Assembly: GCA_013397695.1 (NCBI GenBank)
Contig: VYZI01000287.1
Span: forward strand, 600,522 to 664,521
Length of the DNA: 64,000 nucleotides
Direction of reading: 5' to 3'
From: Centropus unirufus
Taxonomy: Eukaryota > Chordata > Aves > Cuculiformes > Centropidae
Shown: positions 25,988 through 39,475 of the stretch, one piece after another
How positions within the stretch are numbered: the first letter of the stretch is position 1
Layout of the letters: the number at the start of each line of letters is the position of its first letter
The notes under the pieces: generated by a model
Seen by the model: only the letters and a program-made list of their open reading frames with translations
Told to the model about the DNA's origin: nothing
Database searches by the model: none
Program-made: the position numbers and the translations under genes

Positions 25988-27039
25988 CTGAAATGAATAA
26001 CAAAATATAGGTGTTATTATGTAAGCTGATTGCACATGATTTAACCGAACTGATCATTATATTTCCAAATAAGGCATATTACCTTACAATGTCAGGAAGC
26101 ACAACAAAAGCATGTTCTCCATACTATGTAGGATTCCTAGAAACATCTATCCAATCTGCCTTCTTGTCATCTAATGGCTAATAACAGTGGATACGGAACA
26201 AAAATTCACTTATATGAAAAGGGGGTTCATTTTCTGTTTACATTTTTTTCAAATTCCTTTCAGCAAAAAGATTAATACATAACAGGCACCCCACTGAGGG
26301 ATGTTTCTAGAAAAAATGGAAAAGTTACATTTCTCTCATAATCAATACCAGAAAAAAGAAAGCCCTTGGTTTATGTGCTTATTTATTTTTATTGTGACAA
26401 TACATAGACAGATACGGGACTCAGAGCATTAGCAGTGAAGAGAGTCCCTGCTATATTTTAACTCTGCATTTGAATGTTTTGCAAAGCTTGTTATTTAACA
26501 ATGTAGGATAAATAAGTTATTTTTACTAAAGAGAATTTAGGAGTGGCTTGATTTTAGAGACTACTTTATCTGGAGATACCCCGAAACAACAGATTCTGGT
26601 TGTTTTCTCCTTTCACCGTTATCAATCTTCCCAACCGCATACTCCCAAAGAAACATCAGAGGGATTTTTTTGTTTCTTTTTTTAAGAGGATAGGAGGAAG
26701 CAGTTATTGATTGTTTTAAAGACTGTATTCCCCTTCCCCTCAGCAAGGATTCATCTGTCTTTGTAGGCTTTTTTGCCTTGCTGAAAAGGACCTGGAGTTG
26801 GTGGCAAGCTGAAGATAAACCAACAAAATACCCGCTGACCACTGATAAAGCAAATCTTTTACTGGCTACAATAAGTGTACAACCAATAGATCACGAATAG
26901 TTAATATCTCTCTCTACTTAATACTGATAAGAAGCTGGAATAATGTGCTTGGGTTTTCCCTCCATAGTTCAAGACAGCCGATGAGAAGCAAGAGAGGGCT
27001 CTGTAGCAGACCACCACGGCAGCTGAAGCCCGAAGCAGA

Positions 27040-27300
27040 TGACCTGCAGGATAGCTTAAGGGAGCTGGATTTGTTTCATGTAATAGGTTACGAGGCAGGG
27101 AAAGATCCAATTGCAGCCTGCCACAGCTTGAAGGTGACTTACAAAAACTGTGGAGAGAACCTCTTCAGAGGGTATAACCAGGGGCAACAGCTACCAGCTG
27201 CAGGATGGGTTGTTCAAACTGGACATCAGTGAAAACTTCCCTAGGAGGCCAGTGCACTGGAGCAGGATTACCAGACGGATGGGAAGAATCTCAAAACCTG
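27040..27300 (+). mobile_element. Highly degraded CR1-like LINE 3' region
   Basis: Translation in pieces recovers the order of the CR1 ORF2 C-terminus: SLRELDLFHV near 27055-27080, a region around 27145-27190 corresponding to the GLF segment, then QLQDGLFKLDISENFPRRPVHWSRI split across 27196-27270, which parallels the CR1 G(L/R)F(R/K)LDIRKxF...VxHWxRLP pattern. Frames are interrupted and no intact 3' tail is seen, so this is an old copy. The boundaries are approximate. Confidence 0.6.
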
Positions 27301-28272
27301 AGCATTATCTAGACATTACCAAGCAAAGCCATGGCTTTTCTGTGATTTATAACAGTGCAAGTACGGTGAGGAATACCTAGCCCTTCTTTTCCCAGTCAAG
27401 GTGGCTGTCGTGCAATGGAGCTAATCCCCAAAGACAAAGTCCTAGCAAGAGAGTCTAGAAGAAGAGTCAAGGGATGTCTGCTTGCAAAACCTACAGCAGG
27501 ATTTGATTCCCTAATAAGCACTGAAGTGAGTTTCTGTAGGACATGTAGAAAGATGGAGGTGGGGTGTGTAACTGTGGATACAGAAAAGACAAGATTACTT
27601 TCTTCAACTGGGTGCAAATGGGATTAAATACTGTGCAAATCTCTCATGGTCCTCCCAGGAATCTTAAAAGGAGGACGAATGGCCTGGTATAACTCTCTTA
27701 CACTCTTATCCTTGCCTTGTCACTTCCCTTCTCTGTATTGAAACTTACAGTTTCTAAAATTCCACGGACCAAATTTATCAGTGACAATTTTTGTGAAAAT
27801 AGGTGGAATTTAAGTTAGTTTTTTAATGGGACATTAGTCATAGAAATACTCAGGAAATGATGCATTGTAAAACAGCAAGGCAGATTTATAACAACCTGTT
27901 TATGGCAATGTTGCTTAGGGTGTTCATTGTTGACTTCATATATAAAAAAAATCTTACTTGGGGATGGGAAATGGGGATTAGCACAAAAGTAAGATTTTTT
28001 TCTGTGATGAAAATTGGCAAAAAAATTCTCTAGGCCTGAAATAATTTCTCTGAAAATGAAGGCACTAAATGAAGACACTTTTCAATAGGAGATCTTATTA
28101 AAAAAAAGTACTTTCCGACTATTTTTCCTGGGTTTTATACCACAGAAAATATGTTTACTTACGTTTATAAATATGAAAGCATTGGCTATAGACATTTTTA
28201 TGTAATGTTTAAAAATAACTTAAAATCAGCTAGAATTTAGCATTAAGAAAGTTGGTAAGTGCACATATGAAG

Positions 28273-28316
28273 CATAATGTTTAACACATTATCTCTCTCA
28301 TAATGTTTAACACATT
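28273..28316. repeat. Partial 26-bp direct repeat
   Basis: CATAATGTTTAACACATT occurs at 28273-28290 and again at 28299-28316, separated by ATCTCTCT. This looks like a small slippage duplication. Confidence 0.9.
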
Positions 28317-31300
28317 TAACTCTGTATTGAAATTAATGGAGCTTACCCATGGATTCATTAGTTGCCTGTATTTGATGGGAATGCTCCATTTATTCTAATC
28401 AAGCATCTCTGTCAGAATTCCATTTCTGCTCAAAAAAGATGAAAACCCTTCACGGAAAGGAAGTGAGTCAGGTCCCAGATTTGATAGGTATGCTCCACTG
28501 ACTATAAGGGAACCAGGTTTTATACCTAAATTTGTCCACATAGCAGATGCTTGTGTCTCCAACCTCCCACTGCAACACAGTTTTAAGGATGCCCTTCCCT
28601 AAATAATACCAGTTTCCATCAAACTCCTTCCATTTACTCTGGAATTTGAATCAATCACTTACAGTCCAAGCCTGTAAAAATTGGAATAACACTAGAAGTA
28701 TCAGGTTAAAAGAGATATGCAAAGGACATAACTCTCAGCATTCCTTATTCTCACTGCTTGAATATGCACAAAAAGCCTCCTCCAATTTTAGTGCCAGACA
28801 CTTTAATTTTACTGCCCCTCAGACATCACAGCCCCAACAGCGCAAATTCATGTTTGCTTTTCTCATTGAAGAGGGGCACATCTACTTGGTAAGATGCAGA
28901 CAGCTGCTTGCTTGCCCTGAGCATGCTCCGAACCCACTGGCTTAGCAACAGCCGTAGCTAAGAAGCTCGCTAACCAAATCAGCACAAGGCTGAACACGAT
29001 ATCCCTTACCGGCTGGTGTACAAGGTTGGACTGATGCACTACCTGGAGCTGGCTTGCCTATGAGTATTTCAGAGCACAACTTGGAGGCTTATGACACTTC
29101 CTAAGTAACCAGACAGAACTGCCTTCGACAGTGGAAGGACCGCATCAGGAAAATTTGTATCTGTCCTCTTTCTATCTGAAAGCAAGCAATAATAACTCAG
29201 TCCCCACTGAGGCTAATTGCACTGCCTTCAGTGGCTCTGCTCCTAGCTCTCCTCTCAAAACCCTGAACTAACAAAAAGTACAGCTAGATCATTTCATTCA
29301 GAGATTTGCTGCAGTAAAAGAATATTTTTTACTGCAATTCCACAAAAAAAAAAAAGAAACAAAACAAAAAAATAAACCCACAAAAATTACACGCTTTAAG
29401 AAAAAATAAAGCCAGAAAAGTGAATTAAAGTGGGGGATATTGTGCTACTTACATCCACACACTGACAACGTGTGGCATGACTTATAAGAAACTGCTCATG
29501 CAGATGCCTACTCCAATAGAAGAACAATCACTGTTGATTTACCATATTGACAACTTGGATTTACTTGATTACTTGGTTTGCTTTAAAAATTTGTAAGTAT
29601 ACTTTCTTCAACTACGATGCTTTCTAAGTATCCTTAGGGGATTCCTTACTCTTACTAGCATTTTTATTGCACCTTAGTGTATCTTCTGTCACTTTTAGAA
29701 ATGCGTTATCTTGTACCTCGATGTATTCTGTATCATGGACAAATGACAAAATAAACAGATTCTAACAGATTCATGTGTAGGTATCTTGTAGTACGTATCA
29801 CCCTTACAGCTGAATGCTTTTTATGTTGAAAAGGGAAAAAAATACGTGAAGAAGAAACAAGACATCTGGAGCATTAAGCAATGAGTGCCAAAATCACACA
29901 GCATTTGTTTTAGTTCCAGAAGTCACGGGCTAAGAAGCAGAACATATCCATGTTCACCTACACGTATTTCACGTAAACCATGAACTCAGAGGAAAACAAA
30001 AATAGGGTTGACTTCAGCAGTTTCACAGTCTAAACTTTCATGATCTTATTTTACCGTTCACAAAAAGTTAATAATATAATAGAATTTGACAGACATCAGC
30101 CCATCCAGAACATTGCCTAACAGCAAAGGCTTTCTAGAACTATTAATAACCGAAATGCTGCTTACTGGATCCCATGAAGAGTACAACTACCACATGGCAA
30201 GTAATGCAGTACCTGAGCATGTCTTCTGCTTTACATCAGAGCCAAGGGATGCGTTTCCTAATTGTCTATGAGAAGGGGATCGCATCCCTATTGCATCACT
30301 TCAAGCAAAGAAAACAGGCAAAGTCTCCTTCATGCTCTCAAATGTTCAGATGACTTAAGTGTAGGATATTGCGATGACGTAGCTTTCAGAGCTATGTTTT
30401 TCTGTGGAAAATTAGCAGGCTCTAAACTGAAAGGCAGATTTTAGGACACATATGGCAAAGCAGGAAAGACAAGTGTGAGGAAAGGGAGTGAAATTTTGCA
30501 AGTGAACCTATTAACCCCTAAAGCATTAACATGGAGGATGTGTAGTCTGGAAGATATGATGTGTCAGAACAGAGATATTTTTTTGGTGTGTGTGTAATTT
30601 TTTTTAATTAAGGCAAGGAGGAAGATGATCCAAAGAAGACTCCCAAGAGGAGAGAGAGAGACAGGGAGAGAGAGTGAAGATGGTAATCTGTCGTGGGCCC
30701 AGAGCCATCAAACCAGGTGGCACAAATTGGTTTCCTGATGACAGGAGGGCAAACCAGCCAAGGAAAGTCCTCTTTTACCCTCAGCAAGTGGCCAAAATAG
30801 CAGGTTGACATAGGAAAGTAGATACGGCATTGCTGGGAGTTTTATCAAGAGCTTGCTACCCTGCTATAGTGGGGAAAATGCTGTTCTCTCTTGTGCTACA
30901 CTTGTGCCTCACAGCTCCCTTTCCTTCCTTTCCCTCCTGCGTAGCAGAAGCCGCTTTCTGGAAGGGAAGCGATGGGGAGATCCTGCTAGTGGGACCAGTG
31001 CCAGGCCACTCAATGCTCACCCTTTGCAAAGAAGCAAAAACATGTCCAGAGGGTAAAAGTCCGTAAGACTTGGCTGGTTAGCCACACACACAGAACAGTG
31101 TGGATGCAAGGATTTAAGCATGTTAAGGCCTTGTATAAATCTCATCTTTTTCCACTTCCCTGAGGATGAGGTCTGCCTTGGATGGAAAGCATCCAGACTC
31201 CAAACCAACTTCAACCCTGTTTGATTAGGGAAGTTGTACTGGAAGGAGATGATATTATAGCACAGTGCAACCTGTCAAAATTCTTCCACAAGGAAAACAC

Positions 31301-34300
31301 ATTCACTGTGATGCTCAGAGGGGACTTGCACATTGTTGTTTTGGGAAGGGAAAAACATCACAGCATGTTCCACAGTCGGAGGAAGGTTTCTCTGCGGGTA
31401 ACATGAAAGATGGAGGCAAGATTCAACAACATGATCACAAACCAAGAAACACTTATTGCTGCAATAGCTGGATGAAGCACAGGACCCCAGATACCACCTT
31501 ACACCTAACAGACTCCTGTTATGCCTCAGATGTTATATATTTATGTGCTACCTATCTGATCAGAGTCTTGCCTCAAGCTACTTTCCCTTGATACATCAAT
31601 ATCTCCCTCATGTTTTACAAGCCTGCTTCTCTTCCAGCTCACCAGCCCAGTCCTCTTTTTCCATTCATGGGTTGGGAATTCTATTAACTGACCCATTTCT
31701 CCTGCTCAGACATCACAACCCTCGCTCACAACTCAAGTTCACTGCTGCAGCATTTCAAGGCTTTGCACAGCAGCCGCACAGGCTCAACACGCAGATATTA
31801 GATCATTCTTCACAAGTAAAAATATTCAAGTAGAATATGCACATACAATTTAAGGCATTTAAGGCTAACTACAAGACTTACACAAACAATTATCAAATAG
31901 ATGATTCACTTAATTTCCAGCAACTTTGTCCAGATAAAACAAACAAAGGCAAGACACTCTTCAACGTCTGTTATTTAAATGAATTAAAAACTAATTTTTT
32001 TTAAGACTATTAATGGAAAATAAAATGTACTCTGAAATATATGGCATCATTACCATGTCTGGCCTACCTGTACGCATAGCTTGGCCTGAGAAGAGACCGT
32101 TTGAGTTTCCTGAAAAGTGTAATAAGGCTAATTTTTTTTTTCCTGGTTCACACTGAATCACAAAGAGTTCTCCTAACAGCTTGAGCCTGTTGCATTATGC
32201 TGCTGCTGTAGCCACAACTTTTCCCAGTTACTCCCACTTTCGATATACCCCTGAGCACTTGAATTTAAATTTTAGATACAGAGGAGCAGTTTAAACCCAG
32301 AAATGCAGCTCTTCAAAGGCACTGAAAGCCAGCTATACACTTGTTGAACGCCTTTTCCTATACACCAGACAGATTCTTCTCCTGAACACTTCTCTCCTCT
32401 GCATCCCTGTCTAGACCTGGATACTGCAGTTTTCCTTTCAAGGTGGGATGCCTATTTAAAAACAAGACCCACAAAGAGTGAAAATTACTATCCCAAAGCA
32501 ACACAGCTCCTCACGGGCACCAAGCTGTAGCAGTGAGGGCTGTCACCCCTATGAGGATCCTTGGTACTTTCTCCCACCTACTTAACCAATTCCTTGTATC
32601 AGCATATTTCACCCCACCTCCCATGGAGGCCAGCAGAGCACCTGGAAGGAATGCAGGACAGGCAGGGACCTGTTTGGGCACTACTGCTTTCCTTGGCACT
32701 AAGGAACACGCTCTTTTCACCCTCCCCATCCTCCTAGTTACCTGAGCCCCTGCTGAGCAAACAACTCGGCTGGGCCTTATTGCACACATTCTGCCTTTCT
32801 GAAGGAATTATCTTCCAGATCAAGGCCCTAAGTGTTTTCCTTGTTTGTAAACTTCCTTGGGAACTAGGACACTAGCTGAGATTTAATCATCATATTAAGC
32901 ATTCCACCAGTCTGTCATCCTTGTACGTCTGTACTGCAACATTTCAGATATAAAGTTCTTGGTTTCATTTTATATATATAAGCCAGGTTTGTTGGTTTGT
33001 TGTTTTTTTCTTTTGCTGGTGTAGATCTACCTACAGTTACACTGGCAAGGAACACAGTCTATCAATCTTACACTGTGCACAAGTCAGATACTTCAAATGA
33101 GCACAAAACCCCTCAGCTGAACGAGAAACTCGCTCTGGTTTTGCATATTTTCAAGGTTACTCTTCCATAACATCTCTATAGACTCTATGCAACTCCCTTC
33201 TCATTTGTTAGTGTGCAGACAACAAGAAACTGGGACCTTATGCTAAACTTAAATGTTGAAGCATAAATGCTTTCCTAATTAATCTACAGGGTTTGTGTCA
33301 AGAAATCATAAAGTTTCTGTCTGGTACATTGCTATCCCAATCAAAATATAAAGGTTTGCTTCTGATATGCTGCTTTTTGGGTGCTTGGTCGGACCAAGTA
33401 TGACCCTCTATTTATCTTCCTGTGCAGCAGCGCTGCAGGAAGTCCCACGGAAATCAGTTGTAAAAATGCCATTCGTTTTCACACAGTTAATATAAACAAG
33501 TCAGTGCAGATTGCAGGTTCTCTAATTCAGTTTGTAAGCTCTTCTGAACATGCTTGCAGAGAGACACACTGATGTATTTTAGCACTCCAGCATCGGGGGT
33601 GACTTACAAAAAATTCTAAAAATCCTGCCTATTCCAAGTTTATTACTCCATATAAATGCAAACAGCAGTAGCCACCTTTGACAATTTCACTACCTTTCTA
33701 ATCATGCTTGAGCGCTACTCAAAATTTTGAGTGGAGCATGTTCACTACTGAAAATAGTGTCTAATACATATGTAAGCAAATTAATTACTTAAAAATGTGT
33801 TCTTATGGCTGTACCATTAATTTTTTTGTACTCAGGTACTGAATATCCATTACATTATTTATGAACTTCAAAAAATTGGCAAGTCTGTACCAAAATGATG
33901 GCGTTTTCTCCCCATCATTTCTCTGTTAATATGTTTTGGTTATCCAGTCAGAGAGGAGAAGCAATGTGATCATCACATGCCATGAATTACGAATAACAAA
34001 TAGGAGTTGTAGCATACAGTTTGTGAACCATCTTTCCTGTAAAAAATATTCACTCAAATTATTTGGAGAATATCTATGCACGATAAATACATTTACAGAT
34101 CTCAAGGATGATTCACTTTTGACATGTGAATAAAGAACAAGACTAAATTAATCTTGTTCCCAATTCACTTAATAAAATTAAACCCTGCCAAAGTACTTTG
34201 GTTTGATTTATAAAGCTTTTAGAGTATAACACTTGGTGAGACAGTTACACGAGACTCTACCTCTTTCCTTCTGCAGTGCCACAGAGGAGATAGATAAGGT

Positions 34301-34489
34301 GGTCACATGGCTTGCTGAAGCCGACCAGTAACACAGCTCATCATTCTTAGTGAAGGCATATTTTCATGGAAAGGTCCAGTAAAGGAGCATGCATTTCCCC
34401 AGTTAGTCTGGTAGAGTTTGAGGCCTGCTTGTTTAACCAAACTGTCTTGCTGAGATAGTGAGAGTCAATATTAGTTTGTTCTGGAGACT

Positions 34490-34795
34490 TTTTTTCCCTT
34501 TTTCTTGTCCCAAGTAAGAAGCAATAGGATGAGAGGAAATGGCCTCAAAGTGTGCCAGGGGAGATTTAGATTGGATATCAGAAAAAAAAGTCACTACCAA
34601 AAGAGTGGTCAAGCATTGGAAGAGACGGTTCAGGGAGGGGGTGGAGTCTCCATTCTTGGAGGCATTCACAAAGCATATAGACGTGGCACTTCAGGACATG
34701 GTTCGCTAGGCATAGTGGTGTTGGGCTGACAGCTGGACTGGATGATCTCACAGGTCTTTTCCAACCTTAATGATTCTCTGATTTTATTCTATGAT
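34490..34795 (+). mobile_element. CR1 LINE 3' end, strongly 5'-truncated
   Basis: About 300 bp of CR1 in plus orientation. The translation around 34520-34600 reads [19 protein letters not shown], the conserved C-terminal motif. The 3' end at 34725-34795 (GTGTTGGGCTGACAGCTGGA, later TCTTTTCCAACCTTAATGATTCT) is well preserved. It lies antisense to NOL4 within the 10.8-kb intron. Confidence 0.93.
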
Positions 34796-35759
34796 CCTTT
34801 TTTTTAATCCATGGAAATCTTTAAAAATTATATATATGAATCATTTGGAAATATGACTCAATGCCCTTCAGAAACTAATACGCAATGAGATAAATGCAGG
34901 AATATCGCACACTCTGGTAATGATACAGACTTACTTTTGGGTATCTTTATCTTCTGCTCGTAACAGTGTAATAAGCTCAGGTCTCAATTGCAATAGAAGC
35001 ATCAAAAGAAACTACTGTGCAGGCTATTGAATCCACACAAATAGTTGTGCTTTCAAAAGAGACACCAGTTGTCTCTCACGCTATTCACAATGAACAAATT
35101 TCTTATCTACCTGGAATCAGGGGATTCTTATAGTAGTAAATATTACACTGGGCACATATTGGTAAGATGATGACTTGAAGTATTGTATTTATAGTATTTA
35201 TATTTATATATTTGTATGTTATTAACCCCTTTAACCCCTTACTGAAGTAAAACAAAACAGAAAAAGAAAGATCAATGAAAATATTTGCTTCCTGATGCTT
35301 TCTAAAGGAGAAGACCAAGTATCAAAATGGCCACGGTGATAGATTAAAATTAATTTAGATGGCTAGTGTTTGTTCTCCCTGAAATATCACTCCGAGCCTT
35401 ATAAAGCATGGAGATGATTTCCAAAATCACCAGATGATTGGCATCTTCCTTCATACATCTATCTTAAGGTCGATATTACCAGGAACAAATTATAAGAAGT
35501 CTTGCTAAGCGCTTATCCCACAACAAAGCACTTGAAATAGTCTATAAATAAAATACCCGTGAAGGGATTCATAGATAGATAGTAAGCATTGTTATACACC
35601 TGAAAAAATAAACATTAATGAAAAAATAGCTATTTCTCATGGCTAAAACTGAAAATGTGGGTACCAGAAACTTTGAGCTCCCACAGATTTGGATGACCTC
35701 TGATGAGAAATGCCTGACACAACTACTGGCTGTTTTTAAGATGAAGAACGCTGTAGTCA

Positions 35760-35990
35760 GGGTGACAGGTAACCTCAGGGTCCCCTGTGCAGCTCCCCAC
35801 TGGCCGTGTCCTGCGGGGGCCATGGCGAGAGGTGCCTCAGGTGCCCTGCTCCCTCGCCAGGGTGGTGGGATGGGCCCTGACCAAGACCCCCTGCTCCCAG
35901 ACCCAGGGGAAGCCCTCAGGGCTTCAACAGTTGAAAACTGCTGGGCAGGTGGATCAGGAACAGCCGCTGAGCATGCCTGGCACTATCACA
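35760..35990. other. GC-rich patch within AT-rich intron
   Basis: The sequence from about 35760 to 35990 is clearly richer in G and C than its surroundings, including CTGCGGGGGCCATGGCGAGA and CCCAGACCCAGGGGAAGCCC. It lies inside the longest open frame of the intron (plus strand, 35639-36088, 149 codons). I recognise no domain in that frame. It could be an unrecognised repeat insertion, an antisense transcript exon, or a chance compositional island. Confidence 0.4.
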
Positions 35991-36794
35991 GCACTGCATA
36001 TGGAAGTTTCACCATCCAAATCCAAGCAAGCAGATCCCTTTTAACCAACTCTGGAAAGTGCAGTAGGTGTTTCATTAGTCCTCTCTAAGAAAGGAAGTGT
36101 TAAGTTTGGGGAATTAACCACAAAAGCTATTTATATCTATGTTAAGGAAGCGGCTGAACTGGTTAGGTCAAGCAAGAATGTGTAATTAAAAATCTTAGAA
36201 ATAATCATGTCTCCCTACTTAGCCGATTTATACAGGTGTGAGAACCATCCTCTCAATATTTATCTCATTGTATTTAGTAGTTTTCTGGCCTTTTTCGTCT
36301 TTTTTTACAAGTCTCAAACCATTTACAAGTTTTCAAACCATTAAACCTGTCAGTATATTTAGCTGCTGGCAACAAATTACAAGGCACCTTCATTCATATG
36401 CGGAAGAACGGCACCTCATCTAGCAAAATTCTGGCAACATTTGCAAAATCTTCTTTAAGATTTCGCTCATTTAATAGCAATTCATCAATACAGAGTTACT
36501 AGACAAACTGTCAAACCATTACAGAAATAATAAACTCTGTGTTTGTACCATGAGAAAATCTCTATTAAAGTCGATGGATCTGGCCCTTATCGCACAAAAA
36601 ATCTGAATTCTAAACTGCATGATTTCATGCATTACTGAAAAATCTCTGATATAAGTTGGTAGTTGAGGATCACAGTACTAATCAGCTGGGGAAAAAAAAA
36701 CCAAACATAAATAGCATAACATGTGACTAAGCCCAAATAATTTACATTTTCTAGGACTGACATTTGCCGTTGTTTTATTGGGTTTTTTACTTAC

Positions 36795-36944
36795 TGCTTT
36801 ATACGTTCTCTTTTGTCCCGCATGTTTTCTGATTTGTTCTCCATTAGGCCCAGTTTCAACATGCATGGAATAGATAATGTCAAAGAAATCTTCTACGACG
36901 GCTACCCGTCGTAAAGACAGCTTCTCATCTACACCTACTCCATC
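36795..36944 (-). CDS. NOL4: NOL4 internal coding exon (about residues 89-138)
   Basis: This is an internal coding exon of nucleolar protein 4, a nuclear/nucleolar protein expressed mainly in brain and testis whose biochemical role is poorly defined. The exon is 150 bp, exactly 50 codons, phase 0 at both ends. It encodes a peptide starting DGVGVDEKLSLRR, continuing through VAVVEDFFDIIYSMHVETG, and ending AGQKRTYKA, which I recognise as NOL4 just after its N-terminal block. The acceptor reads TTTTTTTGTCTTTTCAG before GAT at 36944, with a long T-rich tract. The donor is GTAAGT at 36794-36789, directly after the GCA codon. Translation past the donor (VSKKPNK) departs from NOL4, which supports the boundary. 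No stop or frameshift is present. The paralog NOL4L is the main alternative, but the linked downstream exons match NOL4 better. The exon(s) upstream are not visible in the readable sequence. Confidence 0.95.
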
Positions 36945-38912
36945 CTGAAAAGACAAAAAAAAAAAAAGAGAAAAGAAAAAGTAAGGAGGACGGGATGCAC
37001 AGATAAATGATAATAATCATGGGACGTGTTCTTCTTTTTTAGCAGGGAGTTAAAGACCCTTCCACTGAGACCTGAAGGTCACCCACCCTGTAAATGAAAG
37101 AAACATCATTGTAGGAAAGTTGTCTGATCGGATGGATCACATGAACCCTCGCAAGCAGTTCTTTTTGCCAAGCCAGGGCATTTGGTCTCTTGACAGAAAG
37201 TGGCTTTTTACTCCAATATTTAAAAATAAAACAAAAAGTATCTGTGTTCTTTAATCCAAATGCACAAACAAGATTGAAAGGCAGAAGCAGACCCAATCAC
37301 ATGGCGCAGAAATGCATTATGCATTTGTTAATAAGAATGCAGCAGCTCTTTTATCCTCTCATTCCCCTCCCAGTAAATCTGTACCTAGTATTTCATAAAG
37401 GTATTTAATAAAAGGTTTTAATTCACAGGTGACAGAGCTGGCTGTAATTATGAATACAAAGGAAGTTGATACAAACAATTTACTCCTGAAAAACCTACTT
37501 GAAAATACACTACATGAGAAAAAGAAAGGGCTTTTTTTAAAAAAAATTTGTGATTTTTTTGCATGCAGATGTCCAGCTGGAACAAGTGACAGAACAGTGA
37601 GGACACCTAACATCTGATTTTCAAAATGATACACAGTCCCAAACATGTTGAAAACATCAGTGTCCAAAAAAATCAGTGCTGTTCAGTTCTTGCCTCTTAA
37701 ACAAGATCAACCATACGTTTGGGGTTTGGTTTTTTTTCATTTCATAGCTGTCTATGGATTCAGTTGTAATGAAGGTGCAGGGAACGGGACTTTAGGTTTT
37801 CCAGAGCAGGCATCTATCAAGCAGGCTGTGTTTTGTAATACAACATAAGTATATTAAGAATAAAATCAGAATGGCCAATTCACTTGTAGTTGAATTTAGA
37901 CATCTGCAGGCAGAAGTGTCAGGTAACCTTCAATGTTTATTTTAAGCAATAAGGGCTCTCCGAACTTAACATCTTTGATAATACCACTACTGCTGCTGTA
38001 ATTCATGCCTCAACAAATCTGATTTACTCTGACCCTTTTGTGACAAAAAGAATGCAATTATTGCTGTGCTAACCAAATAAAGATGAAAAATAAAAAATGA
38101 GAAGAAAATAATTATGTATGACTCCCAGTTGCTGTCCCACCACCCACATTCTCTTGCTCACCCATTTCAGCAAGTTTGCTGGATGTGGACAAACATGATT
38201 TATTTTTCTCAGCCCCCCTATTTTTATTTCAACCCACTTATTGGAAAGAACCCAAATAATCCCAATGGCTCCAACAGACCCCCCAGAGTGACACAGAGGA
38301 GCTCCGACACATTCCCAGTAGTGATGGAGAAAATGTCAGTGCCTCTATAGCATCACTTTCTAAATGTACGTGACTCCAAATTCTGTCAGGTTAGGAGGGG
38401 TGTTGATAACCCTAACAGCCAGACAAGTCTCATCCTGTCCTGCTCCACCATGCCAAACCTTCTTCAAAGAGGTCCCAGCCCAAAGCTGTGCGGTCCCTTC
38501 CATCTGCACAGCAGGTTGTGCACTTTACCCCCCTTTGGACAGCTGACCAGGGCCAACATAAAATCCAGATCTTTGCAGTTTTGATCTTGGGAATTCACAT
38601 AAGCTGTGTGGGCGGGGGCACCTTCAGTCATTATTTTCTCACCACCCAAATGGCACAGTGGGATCCTTTTGAATTCAAACATTCTTATTATGACGACAGT
38701 GTTATCTCACGCTGCTCTCGGAACACTCAGAAGTTTATAGTGTTGATTAACTGATAAAGATTTAATCTGTTTATTACTAATGAGTTTTGTTTTAGGTAAT
38801 TTCCTCCAGGGGAGCTCTCTTTTTTAATGCATTACAACAATATTTATTTAAAACCTGAGATGCTACCTCAGGAGAGCTGACACGTGTTAAAAATTCAGAA
38901 TACATTCAAGAC

Positions 38913-39475
38913 TCACAGAATCATGGAATGATTTGGATTGAACGGGACCTTAAAGATCATCCAGTTCCAACCTCTCTGCCAGGGGCACAGTCACCTCCAC
39001 TAGACCAGGTTGCTCAAAGCCTCCTCCAGCCTGGTCTTGAACACTTCCAGAGATAAGGCATTTACAACTTCTCTTGGTGACCTGTTCCAGTGCCTCACCA
39101 CCCTCACAGCAAAAAATTTCTTCATAATTTCTAATCTAAACCCCCCTTCTTTCAGCTTTAAACCATTACCCCTCATCCTATCACCGCACTCCCTGATAAA
39201 GAGCCCCTCCCCAGCTTTCCCATAGGCCCCTTTTAAGTACTGGAAGGCTGCTGTAAGGTCTCCCCACAGCTTTCTCTTCTCGAGGCTAAACAAGCCCAGC
39301 TCTCTCAGCCTGCCCTCATATGGGAGGTGCTCCATCCCTCAGATCATCTTTGTGGCCCTCCTCTGGACTTGCTCTATCCATGTCCTTCCTGTGCTGAGGA
39401 TTCCCGAACTGAACACAGTACTCCAGGTGAGGTCTCACAAGAGCACGAGTGGAGGGGCAAATCACCCTCTTGAGA
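38913..39475 (-). mobile_element. CR1 LINE 3' fragment
   Basis: CR1 in minus orientation. The 3' end at 38913-38980 (ACTCACAGAATCATGGAATG, then TTAAAGATCATCCAGTTCCA) is typical. Upstream, the minus-strand frame at 39335-39000 preserves [19 protein letters not shown], then GNGLKLKEGGFRLEI, then VVRHWNRSPREVV over 111 codons without a stop, so this copy is relatively young. Similarity fades near 39475. The copy is sense with respect to NOL4. Confidence 0.95.

Larger units (their letters stand above)
25988..36794. other. NOL4 intron of 10.8 kb
   Basis: Intron from the GTAAGT donor at 36794 to the TTTCAG acceptor ending at 25988. It holds a degraded CR1-like stretch (about 27040-27300), a young-looking CR1 3' end (34490-34795), a purine-rich GA run near 30648-30675, and a GC-rich patch at about 35760-35990. 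The rest is AT-rich unique sequence without a recognisable gene. Confidence 0.8.

Noticed and set aside
30648..30675. GA-rich run as a possible microsatellite or regulatory GAGA element
   Set aside because: It is short, interrupted and has no supporting context in this vertebrate intron.
36945..36956. Met codon just upstream of the 36944 exon (MSFQ-D) as a possible translation start
   Set aside because: These codons lie in the polypyrimidine tract and CAG acceptor of the intron, so they are an artefact of reading through the splice site.
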